Assembly: GCA_019686145.1 (NCBI GenBank)
Contig: JADGHK010000035.1
Span: 1 to 12,428, forward strand
Direction: 5' to 3'
DNA from: Bryobacteraceae bacterium
GTDB lineage: Bacteria; Acidobacteriota; Terriglobia; Bryobacterales; Bryobacteraceae
DNA: 12,428 bases
Shown one piece after another: positions 6,832 to 12,428 of this stretch (the first letter of the stretch is position 1; each line of letters opens with the position of its first letter). The position numbers and the translations under genes were made by a program. The notes below the pieces were generated by a model that searched no databases, was not told the origin of the DNA, and saw only the letters and a program-made list of their open reading frames with translations.

Positions 6832-7302
6832 TTACGTCCGGCTGCGGTCGCGCAAGCGGTCCAGAATTTCGATGAGCTCCTGCACCTCCTTCTTGCTTAA
6901 GTTTGCAAACTGTCTTACAGTCAGATCCGCGACTGGCTGCTCGAGTTCTGCGAGCAACGCAAGCCCTTGCGGAGTAATGCGCGCGGTAATCACACGGCGA
7001 TCCCTCTTCTCCCTTGTCCGGACCACCAGCGAACGGATTTCCAGCCTGTCCAGCAGGCGGGTGATGTCCGGGTCGCGAGTCACCATCCGGTTCGCGATTT
7101 CTCCGCAGGGCAGCCCCGCCTCGCCCGCGCCCCGCAAGATCCGTAGCACGTTGTACTGAGTAGGTGAGATCGAGAAAGGTTTTAATACGGCTGTCACCTC
7201 CTGGATTAACAGGTCTGCCGTACGCTGGAGGGCGACGAAGGCCTCCTGCTCGATCTGGTCAAACGGCTTTGTCTGCTTAATCTCAGCCTGGATCTTGCTC
7301 AC
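6832..7302 (-). CDS. MarR family transcriptional regulator
   Basis: Winged helix-turn-helix regulator of 156 residues that would bind DNA as a dimer, usually as a repressor released by phenolic, oxidant or disinfectant ligands. The core looks standard: dimer helix at about 15-40, winged HTH at about 45-110, recognition helix region DPDITRLLDRLEIRSLV and the wing RDRRVITARITPQG, in which DxR and the xLTxxG pattern match the family. The start is GTG at 7302, with GGGAG 4-5 nt upstream. TATAAC (7320-7325 read on the minus strand) could be a -10 box 17 nt upstream, but I see no convincing -35. It is followed by the DoxX gene, its likely target, and diverges from the lyase-like gene, which it could also control. 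No conserved cysteine of the OhrR/YodB redox-sensing type is at the N-terminus, which argues against cysteine-based sensing. Confidence 0.93.
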   Translation of the reverse strand: MSKIQAEIKQTKPFDQIEQEAFVALQRTADLLIQEVTAVLKPFSISPTQYNVLRILRGAGEAGLPCGEIANRMVTRDPDITRLLDRLEIRSLVVRTREKRDRRVITARITPQGLALLAELEQPVADLTVRQFANLSKKEVQELIEILDRLRDRSRT

Positions 7303-7319
7303 AGCTACTCCCGATATCC

Positions 7320-7325
7320 GTTATA
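7320..7325 (-). promoter_or_regulatory. Candidate -10 box for the marR-type gene
   Basis: TATAAC on the minus strand lies 17 nt before the GTG start at 7302. No matching -35 box is evident at the usual 16-18 bp distance, so the call rests on one hexamer. Confidence 0.25.
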
Positions 7326-7393
7326 GGGGATCCTGATGTTTCACGGACGGGTCTCGCCATCCACCGCGGCCTTTCGGGTTGAAGCGCCTGTCC

Positions 7394-7424
7394 TTCTTCC
7401 GCGATTCCGCGGCGAGCGGAAGAA
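7394..7424 (+). promoter_or_regulatory. Inverted repeat covering the ribosome binding site before the lyase-like gene
   Basis: TTCTTCCGC (7394-7402) and GCGGAAGAA (7416-7424) form a perfect 9-bp inverted repeat with a 13-base loop, ending 3 nt before the ATG at 7428. The right arm contains GGAAG, the only plausible ribosome binding site for that start. In RNA the stem would sequester it; in DNA it is a dyad in the marR / lyase-like intergenic region. Whether it is a translational control element, an operator, or chance is not known. The remaining 125-bp gap shows no other gene. Confidence 0.45.
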
Positions 7425-7427
7425 CCG

Positions 7428-9086
7428 ATGAACGCGCAGGCGTTGTGCGATATTGTATCGCTGATGACTAGAAGACAAGTGCTTGCGGCAATGGCAGCCG
7501 CGCCCGCTACCTCCGCCCAGATCGCTCCCGATATTATCAGACGGCATGACGAGCGGGTTGCGGGCTTCATCAAGAGGCAACAGGAGAACGGCTCGTTTCC
7601 CGACGCCTACGGCTTCTACCACGCGAGCACCGCCGCAAGCCTGATCGGGGCATTTACGGCTGCCTTGCTGCATCCGCAGTCGCGGTACCACAAGGATCGG
7701 GCAGTCTTTGAACGCCTTCAGCGCGCCTCCTCTTTTTTAACCAAATGCCAGAACCGCGACGGCAACATCGACCTGCTGATCACCAATTTCAACTCGCCGC
7801 CTGACACGGCTTTCGTGACGCATCCAGTAGCGGCGGCAGCCTGCCTGGCAAAGCGTCGGGCCGAGAACGACGTGCTGGCTCTCATCGAGCCCTTTCTCAG
7901 GAAGGCGGGCAGAGCTCTGACCGTAGGCGGCGTTCACACGCCGAATCACCGATGGGTGGTGTGCCAGGCGCTTGCCCAGCTCAACGAAATCTTCCCCAAC
8001 CCGGCATTTATAAAGCGCATCGACCAGTGGCTTGCGGAAGGCATCGATATTGACGCCGACGGCCAGTACGACGAGCGGAGCACGACCGTGTACAATGCCG
8101 TCACGAACCGGGCGCTTGTCGTCATCGCCGCCAAGCTCAACCGTCCGGAACTGCTCGATCCGGTTCGCCGCAACCTGGATGCAATGCTTTACCTGCTTCA
8201 TCCGGGATACGAGGTCGTAACGGAAATCTCGCACCGGCAGGACCGTTACCAGCGCGGGACGATGGGCCGCTACTGGTTTCCCCTGCAGTACCTGGCGATC
8301 AAGGACGGCAACGGCCGCTATGCCACGCTCGCCAGGCACTTCGAGGCGGAGTTTGCGTCTCTCGCGGAAGTTATGGAGTATCCGGAGCTGAACCGCCCTG
8401 CTCCTGCCGCGGCCCCAATTCCGGAGGATTACGAGAAGGTCTTTCCCACCCTCGGGATTGCTCGGATCCGCCGCGGTCCGGTCAGTGCTACGGTCATTCT
8501 GGAGGGCGACAGCCGTTTCCTGGCCCTGAGGCGCGGGCAAGCTGTGATTGAAGGCGTGCGCTTTGCCTCCGCCTTCTTTGGGAAGGGGCAATTTGTGCCG
8601 GAGAAAGGAGGCAAAGAAGGCAACCAGTACGTGATGACGCAATCGCTCGAAGGGCCCTATTTCCAGCCATTTGATCCTCCGCGCAAGATCGCCGCTGGTG
8701 AGTGGACCCGGACTCGCCCGCAGCGCCGCCAGTCCGAGATTTGCCGTCTTACACAATCCGTGGCCGTCAGGGAGACGAAAAAGGGGTTCCAGGTTCGCAT
8801 CCGCGCTAGGGGCACCGATGGCGTCCCCGTCGCTGTCGAAATCGGACTGAGGGAGGGAGGACAGCTGGAAGGATGCCGTCCTGTGGATGGCGTAGCGGAC
8901 GCGTGGATTCTCGCGGAAGGAAGTGCTGTCTACCGGTACGGATCGGACGTGATCCGTTTCGGCCCAGGCGCTGCTCCTCACACTTACACTCAGGTTCGCG
9001 GAGCTCTGCCCAAGCTTCCCGGCCCCTCCGTCTACCTGACCGGGTTCACTCCATTCGACCGGACGATCGATTTCGAGCTAGGCTGA
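7428..9086 (+). CDS. Exported protein resembling an (alpha/alpha)-toroid polysaccharide lyase
   Basis: Large protein (552 residues from 7428; 540 from the ATG at 7464) with a Tat-like signal, TRRQVLAAMAAAPATSA (about residues 14-30, twin Arg at 15-16), so it is probably exported. The first half is helical, as in (alpha/alpha)n toroid enzymes, and carries a candidate active site: NHRW at 173-176 and YDERST...YNAVTN at 214-227, followed by HRQDRYQRGTMGRYW at 269-283. The second half is beta-rich (about 320-552) and ends in strands, a layout seen in heparinase- and alginate-lyase-like enzymes. I cannot place it in a named family. The 7428 start has the only nearby ribosome binding site, inside a hairpin; the 7464 start begins at the classic MTRRQ. 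It diverges from marR by 125 bp and is followed 5 bp later by a YceH-type gene. No sugar transporter or other carbohydrate gene is nearby, so the substrate is open. An alternative is a non-catalytic toroid protein. Confidence 0.8.
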   Translation: MNAQALCDIVSLMTRRQVLAAMAAAPATSAQIAPDIIRRHDERVAGFIKRQQENGSFPDAYGFYHASTAASLIGAFTAALLHPQSRYHKDRAVFERLQRASSFLTKCQNRDGNIDLLITNFNSPPDTAFVTHPVAAAACLAKRRAENDVLALIEPFLRKAGRALTVGGVHTPNHRWVVCQALAQLNEIFPNPAFIKRIDQWLAEGIDIDADGQYDERSTTVYNAVTNRALVVIAAKLNRPELLDPVRRNLDAMLYLLHPGYEVVTEISHRQDRYQRGTMGRYWFPLQYLAIKDGNGRYATLARHFEAEFASLAEVMEYPELNRPAPAAAPIPEDYEKVFPTLGIARIRRGPVSATVILEGDSRFLALRRGQAVIEGVRFASAFFGKGQFVPEKGGKEGNQYVMTQSLEGPYFQPFDPPRKIAAGEWTRTRPQRRQSEICRLTQSVAVRETKKGFQVRIRARGTDGVPVAVEIGLREGGQLEGCRPVDGVADAWILAEGSAVYRYGSDVIRFGPGAAPHTYTQVRGALPKLPGPSVYLTGFTPFDRTIDFELG

Positions 9087-9091
9087 ATTTT

Positions 9092-9727
9092 GTGCCCCTG
9101 CAACTCGATCCGATCGAAGTACGTGTGCTTGGCTCGCTCCTTGAGAAGGCCGTGACGACGCCGGAGTATTATCCGTTAACGCTGAACGCGCTTGTGAACG
9201 CCTGCAATCAGAAGTCGAATCGCGACCCGGTTGTGTCGTATGACGAAGAGACGGTAGCGAGCGCGCTGGATCGCCTCCGGGAGAAGGGTTTGTCGTTCGA
9301 ACTGACCGGGGGAGGGAATCGCGTGCCGAAGTACGGACATCGCATTACAGAGGTGATGAATCTGGGGCGCCGGGAGGAAGCTTTGCTGTGTGTCCTCATG
9401 CTCCGCGGGTCTCAGACGGCTGGCGAACTGCGCGAGCGAAGCGGGCGGATGCATGCCTTCAGCGACCTGGCAGAGGTCGAATCTGTGTTGCGGCGTCTCA
9501 TCGAGCGCGAGCTTGTGGTGCTCCTGCCCCGTCAGCCTGGATACAAGGAACCTCGATACGCACACCTCCTCTCCGGTCCGGTAGAAGCTGCCGCAGCGCC
9601 GTCGGAAACCGCGGTTGTGAGCCGCCAGGACCGGATCGGAGCGCTCGAAGCGGAGGTTGCCCAGTTGCGGCAGGCAGTAGAGAGCCTCCAGCAGCAGTTC
9701 GCCGACTTCCGCAAGCAGTTCGACTAA
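9092..9727 (+). CDS. YceH/DUF480 family protein
   Basis: Cytoplasmic winged-helix protein of the DUF480 (YceH) family; its role is uncertain. The family start is clear: PIEVRVLGSLLEKAVTTPEYYPLTLNALVNACNQKSNRDPV (7-47) with the LxxLLEK..TPxxYPLTLNALxxACNQKSNRxPV pattern. A second winged-helix unit spans about residues 90-160 (RREEALLCVLMLRGSQTAGELRERSGRM...), and the end (about 178-209) forms a short coiled coil of Ala/Leu/Gln heptads. The GTG at 9092 is chosen because the family sequence begins within six codons of it; the frame is open much further upstream, to about 8873, but that part overlaps the lyase-like gene. Its start lies 5 bp after that gene's TGA with no strong ribosome binding site, suggesting translational coupling. 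The TauE-type permease follows 7 bp later, so the three genes are likely one transcript. Confidence 0.88.
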   Translation: MPLQLDPIEVRVLGSLLEKAVTTPEYYPLTLNALVNACNQKSNRDPVVSYDEETVASALDRLREKGLSFELTGGGNRVPKYGHRITEVMNLGRREEALLCVLMLRGSQTAGELRERSGRMHAFSDLAEVESVLRRLIERELVVLLPRQPGYKEPRYAHLLSGPVEAAAAPSETAVVSRQDRIGALEAEVAQLRQAVESLQQQFADFRKQFD

Positions 9728-9734
9728 ATCACGC

Positions 9735-10463
9735 ATGCCTGAGTTAGCCCCTTGGCAATGGCTGCTTGGAGCGGCCTGCACGTTTTTCGTCGGCGTCGCA
9801 AAGACGGGAGTTCCCGGCCTCGGAATTCTGGCGATTCCGTTGATGGTCCTCACTGTCGGGGATGCGCGTCAATCGGCGGGCTGGCTGCTGCCACTCCTAT
9901 GTGTGGCGGACGTCTTTGCCGTTGTCTACTGGCGCCGGCACGCCGCGTCAGGGCGCCTGTTCTCGCTTGCGCCGTGGGTTCTTGCGGGAATGGCCTGCGG
10001 GGCTGCTGCCCTCTCTTTGAGCGAACGCTACTTGCGTTGGCTTGTCGGCGCGATTGTACTCGTAATGCTCGCCCTCTACCTGAAGCGGCGGTTTGCCCCG
10101 GAGAAACAATTGCCTCCGGCCCGGTCGGCGCCGTACGGCATCACTGCGGGATTTGCAACAACGGTTGCCAACGCGGCAGGTCCCGTGATGAATCTCTACC
10201 TGCTAAGCAAGCGGCTGCCCAAGGAGGAATTCATCGCTACCGGCGCCTGGTTCTTTTTCACAATCAATCTGACAAAGGTGCCGATTTACGTCTGGCACGG
10301 GCTGATCACGGCGAAGTCGCTGACATTTAATTTCGTGATGCTTCCCGCGGTGCTTGCTGGTGCAGTCGCCGGCCGGTGGTTAGTCGAGCGCATCCCGCAG
10401 AAACTCTTCGAGGCGCTCGTGGTACTGCTGACCGCCGTGTCGACCGTTCTGCTTTTCTTCTAG
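9735..10463 (+). CDS. TauE/SafE family membrane permease
   Basis: Integral inner-membrane protein of 242 residues of the TauE/SafE family (sulfite, sulfonate or organic-acid exporters). About seven to eight hydrophobic helices are visible, starting with WQWLLGAACTFFVGVAKTGVPG (8-29), whose GxxKTGxPGxG signature marks the family. A second half begins near TAGFATTVANAAGPVMNLYL (136-155), where AGFxxxxxNAAGPxMxLYLL is the mirror signature. The gene begins 7 bp after the YceH-type stop and has only a weak ribosome binding site. Its stop (10461-10463) overlaps the convergent oxidase stop. The substrate cannot be read from the sequence, and no sulfur gene is nearby. Confidence 0.92.
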   Translation: MPELAPWQWLLGAACTFFVGVAKTGVPGLGILAIPLMVLTVGDARQSAGWLLPLLCVADVFAVVYWRRHAASGRLFSLAPWVLAGMACGAAALSLSERYLRWLVGAIVLVMLALYLKRRFAPEKQLPPARSAPYGITAGFATTVANAAGPVMNLYLLSKRLPKEEFIATGAWFFFTINLTKVPIYVWHGLITAKSLTFNFVMLPAVLAGAVAGRWLVERIPQKLFEALVVLLTAVSTVLLFF

Positions 10464-11893
10464 TAGACGAAGCTCCCGGGGACAAGCGGCTTCTGGCGGA
10501 TCTCCATGCAGCCGCGTCCTGTCGGCAGCATTTTGCCCGGGTTCAGGCGGCAGTCCGGATCGAAGAGGCGTTTGAGGCGGGCGATCATTTCCAGCGAGTC
10601 GTCCGAGAAGAGATCCGACATCAGTTCCATCTTCTCCATGCCGACGCCGTGCTCGCCCGTAATCGAGCCCCCAACGGAGACGCAGAAGCGGAGGATATCC
10701 TCCCCGGCGCGCTGCGCCTTCTCGAGGTCCCCCGGTTTTCGCGCGTCGAACAGGATAATCGGATGCATGTTGCCGTCTCCGGCATGGAAGATGTTGCTGA
10801 TCGTCAGTCCGTAGCGCTCGGAGACTTCCTGGATATAGCGGAGCGTGGGTGCGATCTGGGTGCGCGGTACAACGCCATCCTGCACGTAGTAGAAGGGGCT
10901 TACCCGTCCGACCGCTCCGAAGGCATTCTTGCGGCCCTTCCACAGCAGATCGCGTTCCTCTGCCGACTTGGCCACGCGAAATTCGCGTGCGCGGCAGGCG
11001 GTACAGGCGGCGCGAATCTGTTCCACCTGTTCTTCGACCGCTTCGCGCAGTCCTTCGAGCTCGATCAGCAGAACGGCCGCGGCGTCCATCGGGTAGCCCG
11101 CCTGTGTTGCTTCTTCGACCATCCCGAGCATGACGCCATCGAGCATCTCAACAGCGACGGGCGTGATGCCCTGGGCGGTGATCTCGGCCACCGTTGCGCC
11201 GGCGTCTTCCGCAGAGTCGTAGATTGCCAGAATCGTCTTGACGACCTCTGGCTGGCGCATCAGCCGCACAATGATCTTCGTTACCAGCGCCATCGTGCCC
11301 TCGGATCCGGTCAGTAGCCCGGTGAGATCATATCCGGGACAGTCGGGTCCCTTGCCTCCGGTTGTGATCACGGATCCATCAGGCAGCACCGCTTCAAGTC
11401 CCATCACGTGATTCGTGGTCACGCCATAAGCGAGCGTGTGCGGCCCGCCGGCATTCTCAGCGACATTGCCTCCGATCGTGCAGGCACGCTGGCTGGACGG
11501 ATCCGGCGCGTAGAAATACTTCTGGGCTTGGACCGCGAGTGAGATATCCAGATTCACTACTCCTGGCTCGACCACGGCGCGCTCGTTTTCGAGGTCGATT
11601 TCGAGAATCCGGTTCATCCGCGAGAAGCTGATCATTAACCCGCCCGCTCTCGGGATGGCTCCGCCGCTCAAGCCGGTTCCCGCGCCCCGGCCAACAAAGG
11701 GCAGGTTGTATTCGTTGGCGATTTTGACGATCGCCACAACGTCCTCGGTCGACCTCGGGAAGACCACCATATCCGGGCGATGCTTGTCCACACTGCCGTC
11801 GTATTCGTAGAGAACCAGGTCTTCCGGGCGGTCTAAGTACCCGCGGTTGCCGAGTAGCTCGATGAGCTTGCTCTTTGCGGCCTCTGGAATCAT
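10460..11893 (-). CDS. glcD: FAD-linked oxidase, GlcD type
   Basis: FAD-dependent 2-hydroxyacid dehydrogenase/oxidase of the GlcD family (glycolate or D-lactate oxidation to the keto acid). The 477 residues show an N-terminal FAD-binding PCMH fold: MVVFPRSTEDVVAIVKIANE (42-61), GRGAGTGLSGGAIP (68-81) and TIGGNVAENAGGPH (139-152). The C-terminal oxidase half has NIFHAGDGNMHP (367-378), ITGEHGVGMEK (411-421) and FDPDCRLNPGKMLP (444-457). The motifs are complete and the length is typical. It overlaps the TlpA-type gene by ATGA, so the two are co-translated. No glcE or glcF is in the window, so the GlcDEF complex is not shown, and D-lactate dehydrogenase or a single-subunit oxidase are alternatives. 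The gene name means the family only. Its stop shares CTAG with the convergent TauE-type gene. Confidence 0.88.
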   Translation of the reverse strand: MIPEAAKSKLIELLGNRGYLDRPEDLVLYEYDGSVDKHRPDMVVFPRSTEDVVAIVKIANEYNLPFVGRGAGTGLSGGAIPRAGGLMISFSRMNRILEIDLENERAVVEPGVVNLDISLAVQAQKYFYAPDPSSQRACTIGGNVAENAGGPHTLAYGVTTNHVMGLEAVLPDGSVITTGGKGPDCPGYDLTGLLTGSEGTMALVTKIIVRLMRQPEVVKTILAIYDSAEDAGATVAEITAQGITPVAVEMLDGVMLGMVEEATQAGYPMDAAAVLLIELEGLREAVEEQVEQIRAACTACRAREFRVAKSAEERDLLWKGRKNAFGAVGRVSPFYYVQDGVVPRTQIAPTLRYIQEVSERYGLTISNIFHAGDGNMHPIILFDARKPGDLEKAQRAGEDILRFCVSVGGSITGEHGVGMEKMELMSDLFSDDSLEMIARLKRLFDPDCRLNPGKMLPTGRGCMEIRQKPLVPGSFVY

Positions 11894-12411
11894 AGGAGCG
11901 CCTTGATGCTCGATATCACCTTTGGATCCAGCCAGTAAACAGGACCGATATACTTTTGCCGCACCTTGCCGCTGGAATCGATGACGTACGTTTCCGGGTA
12001 CTTAAAGGTACCGTACTCGGCGCTGATGTTCGCCTCCGGGTCCCTCGCGGTTTCAAATACGATGCCGGTCCGCTCCATGAAGCGTTTGTACGCCTGTTCG
12101 TTTTTGTCCTGGCTGATGCCAAGTACAACAACTCCGGAGTCTGCCATCTGCCGCTGAAACTCGTTCAACGAGGGGATTTCGTCAATGCAGGGTGGGCACC
12201 AGGTCGCCCAGAAGTTCAGAACAAGGAGCTTGCCCCCAAAATCCGACCGGGTAATCGTCTTCCCTTTATCCGTGGTAATCCGGAAATTCGGGGCTGTGTC
12301 CCCGACGACGACGTTCCTTTCGCGGATTCCGTCGTAGATCACGAAGACGAGTGCGGCGGAGCAGATTCCGATCAGAGCCAGAAGCAAGCGCTCCGTTTTG
12401 TTGTTCGGCAT
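11890..12411 (-). CDS. TlpA/ResA-type membrane-anchored thiol-disulfide oxidoreductase
   Basis: Thioredoxin-fold redox protein of 173 residues with an N-terminal membrane anchor (about 9-27, LLLALIGICSAALVFVIYD), so the catalytic domain faces the periplasm. GDTAPNFRITT (37-47) begins the AhpC/TSA-like domain, the active-site CPPC is in FWATWCPPC (C72, C75), and the cis-proline lies in KYPETYVID (P139). These match ResA/TlpA proteins, which reduce cysteines in apocytochrome c or other exported proteins. The ATG at 12411 has AGGGG 7 nt upstream. It runs directly into the GlcD-type gene with an ATGA overlap. Whether it serves cytochrome maturation or the oxidase is not shown. The promoter lies past the window edge. 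Confidence 0.92.
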   Translation of the reverse strand: MPNNKTERLLLALIGICSAALVFVIYDGIRERNVVVGDTAPNFRITTDKGKTITRSDFGGKLLVLNFWATWCPPCIDEIPSLNEFQRQMADSGVVVLGISQDKNEQAYKRFMERTGIVFETARDPEANISAEYGTFKYPETYVIDSSGKVRQKYIGPVYWLDPKVISSIKALL

Positions 12412-12422
12412 GGGCTTTCCCC

Positions 12423-12428
12423 TATAAT
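12423..12428 (+). promoter_or_regulatory. TATAAT hexamer at the window edge
   Basis: A perfect TATAAT on the plus strand at the last six bases. It could be a -10 box for a gene beyond the edge, but the upstream 17 bp holds no good -35 and the sequence is cut, so the call is weak. Confidence 0.15.

Noticed and set aside
7737..8981. Minus-strand open frame of 414 codons opposite the lyase-like gene
   Set aside because: It is antisense to a protein with a signal peptide, motif clusters and a sensible operon position, and reads as low-quality Arg/His-rich sequence.
8873..9091. N-terminal extension of the YceH frame upstream of GTG 9092
   Set aside because: The extension overlaps the lyase-like coding end and is Arg/Ser-rich; family sequence begins right after 9092.
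10376..11317. Plus-strand open frame of 313 codons opposite the GlcD-type gene
   Set aside because: It is antisense to a complete GlcD protein with all motifs, and shows no recognisable domain.
1..12428. CRISPR array, tRNA, rRNA, transposon or prophage genes
   Set aside because: No regularly spaced repeats, no cloverleaf-like sequence and no transposase, capsid or terminase protein is visible; the lone tyrosine recombinase is of Xer type.

Overview
This window is GC-rich, densely coding bacterial chromosome. It holds fourteen well-supported protein genes, one of them cut by the left edge, with very short gaps, several ATGA overlaps and two TTG starts. There is no rRNA, tRNA, CRISPR array, insertion sequence or prophage gene. 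The gene types suggest a chromosomal core/accessory mix from an Acidobacteria-like organism, perhaps the Solibacter/Bryobacter group. That placement is inference from protein style and from several uncharacterised proteins, not from a marker gene.

Layout. Left (1-2056, minus strand): a class II CCA-adding/poly(A)-polymerase-type nucleotidyltransferase lies downstream of a XerC/XerD-type tyrosine recombinase. At 2227-2712 (plus) is a small uncharacterised beta-rich protein with an apparent internal duplication. It has the best promoter in the window (TTAACA, 16 bp, extended TGG-TACAAT) and a TTG start. At 2717-4501 (minus) is a compact set: a patatin-like lipid hydrolase, an uncharacterised 116-residue protein, and a 2H phosphoesterase of the 2'-5' RNA ligase type that overlaps its neighbour by ATGA. 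Divergent from it (4538-6340, plus) are an uncharacterised 188-residue protein and a HlyD/MacA-type periplasmic adaptor with no pump gene beside it.

Middle (6344-7302, minus): a MarR-family regulator followed by a DoxX membrane protein, probably one operon. Diverging from marR (7428-10463, plus) are an exported protein that looks like an alpha-toroid polysaccharide lyase but that I cannot place in a family, a YceH (DUF480) protein and a TauE/SafE permease, all closely spaced. A 9-bp inverted repeat sits just before the first start codon of this group and covers its ribosome binding site.

Right (10460-12411, minus): a membrane-anchored TlpA/ResA-type thioredoxin, then a GlcD-type FAD-linked oxidase joined to it by an ATGA overlap. 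The glcD-type and tauE-type genes converge and share a CTAG in their stop codons.

Nothing in the window is a clearly new defence or mobile system. The most interesting leads are the patatin / 116-residue protein / 2H phosphoesterase cluster, the lyase-like protein with its hairpin-covered start, the duplicated small protein at 2227, and a coding-looking membrane peptide antisense to the 2H gene start near 3276.
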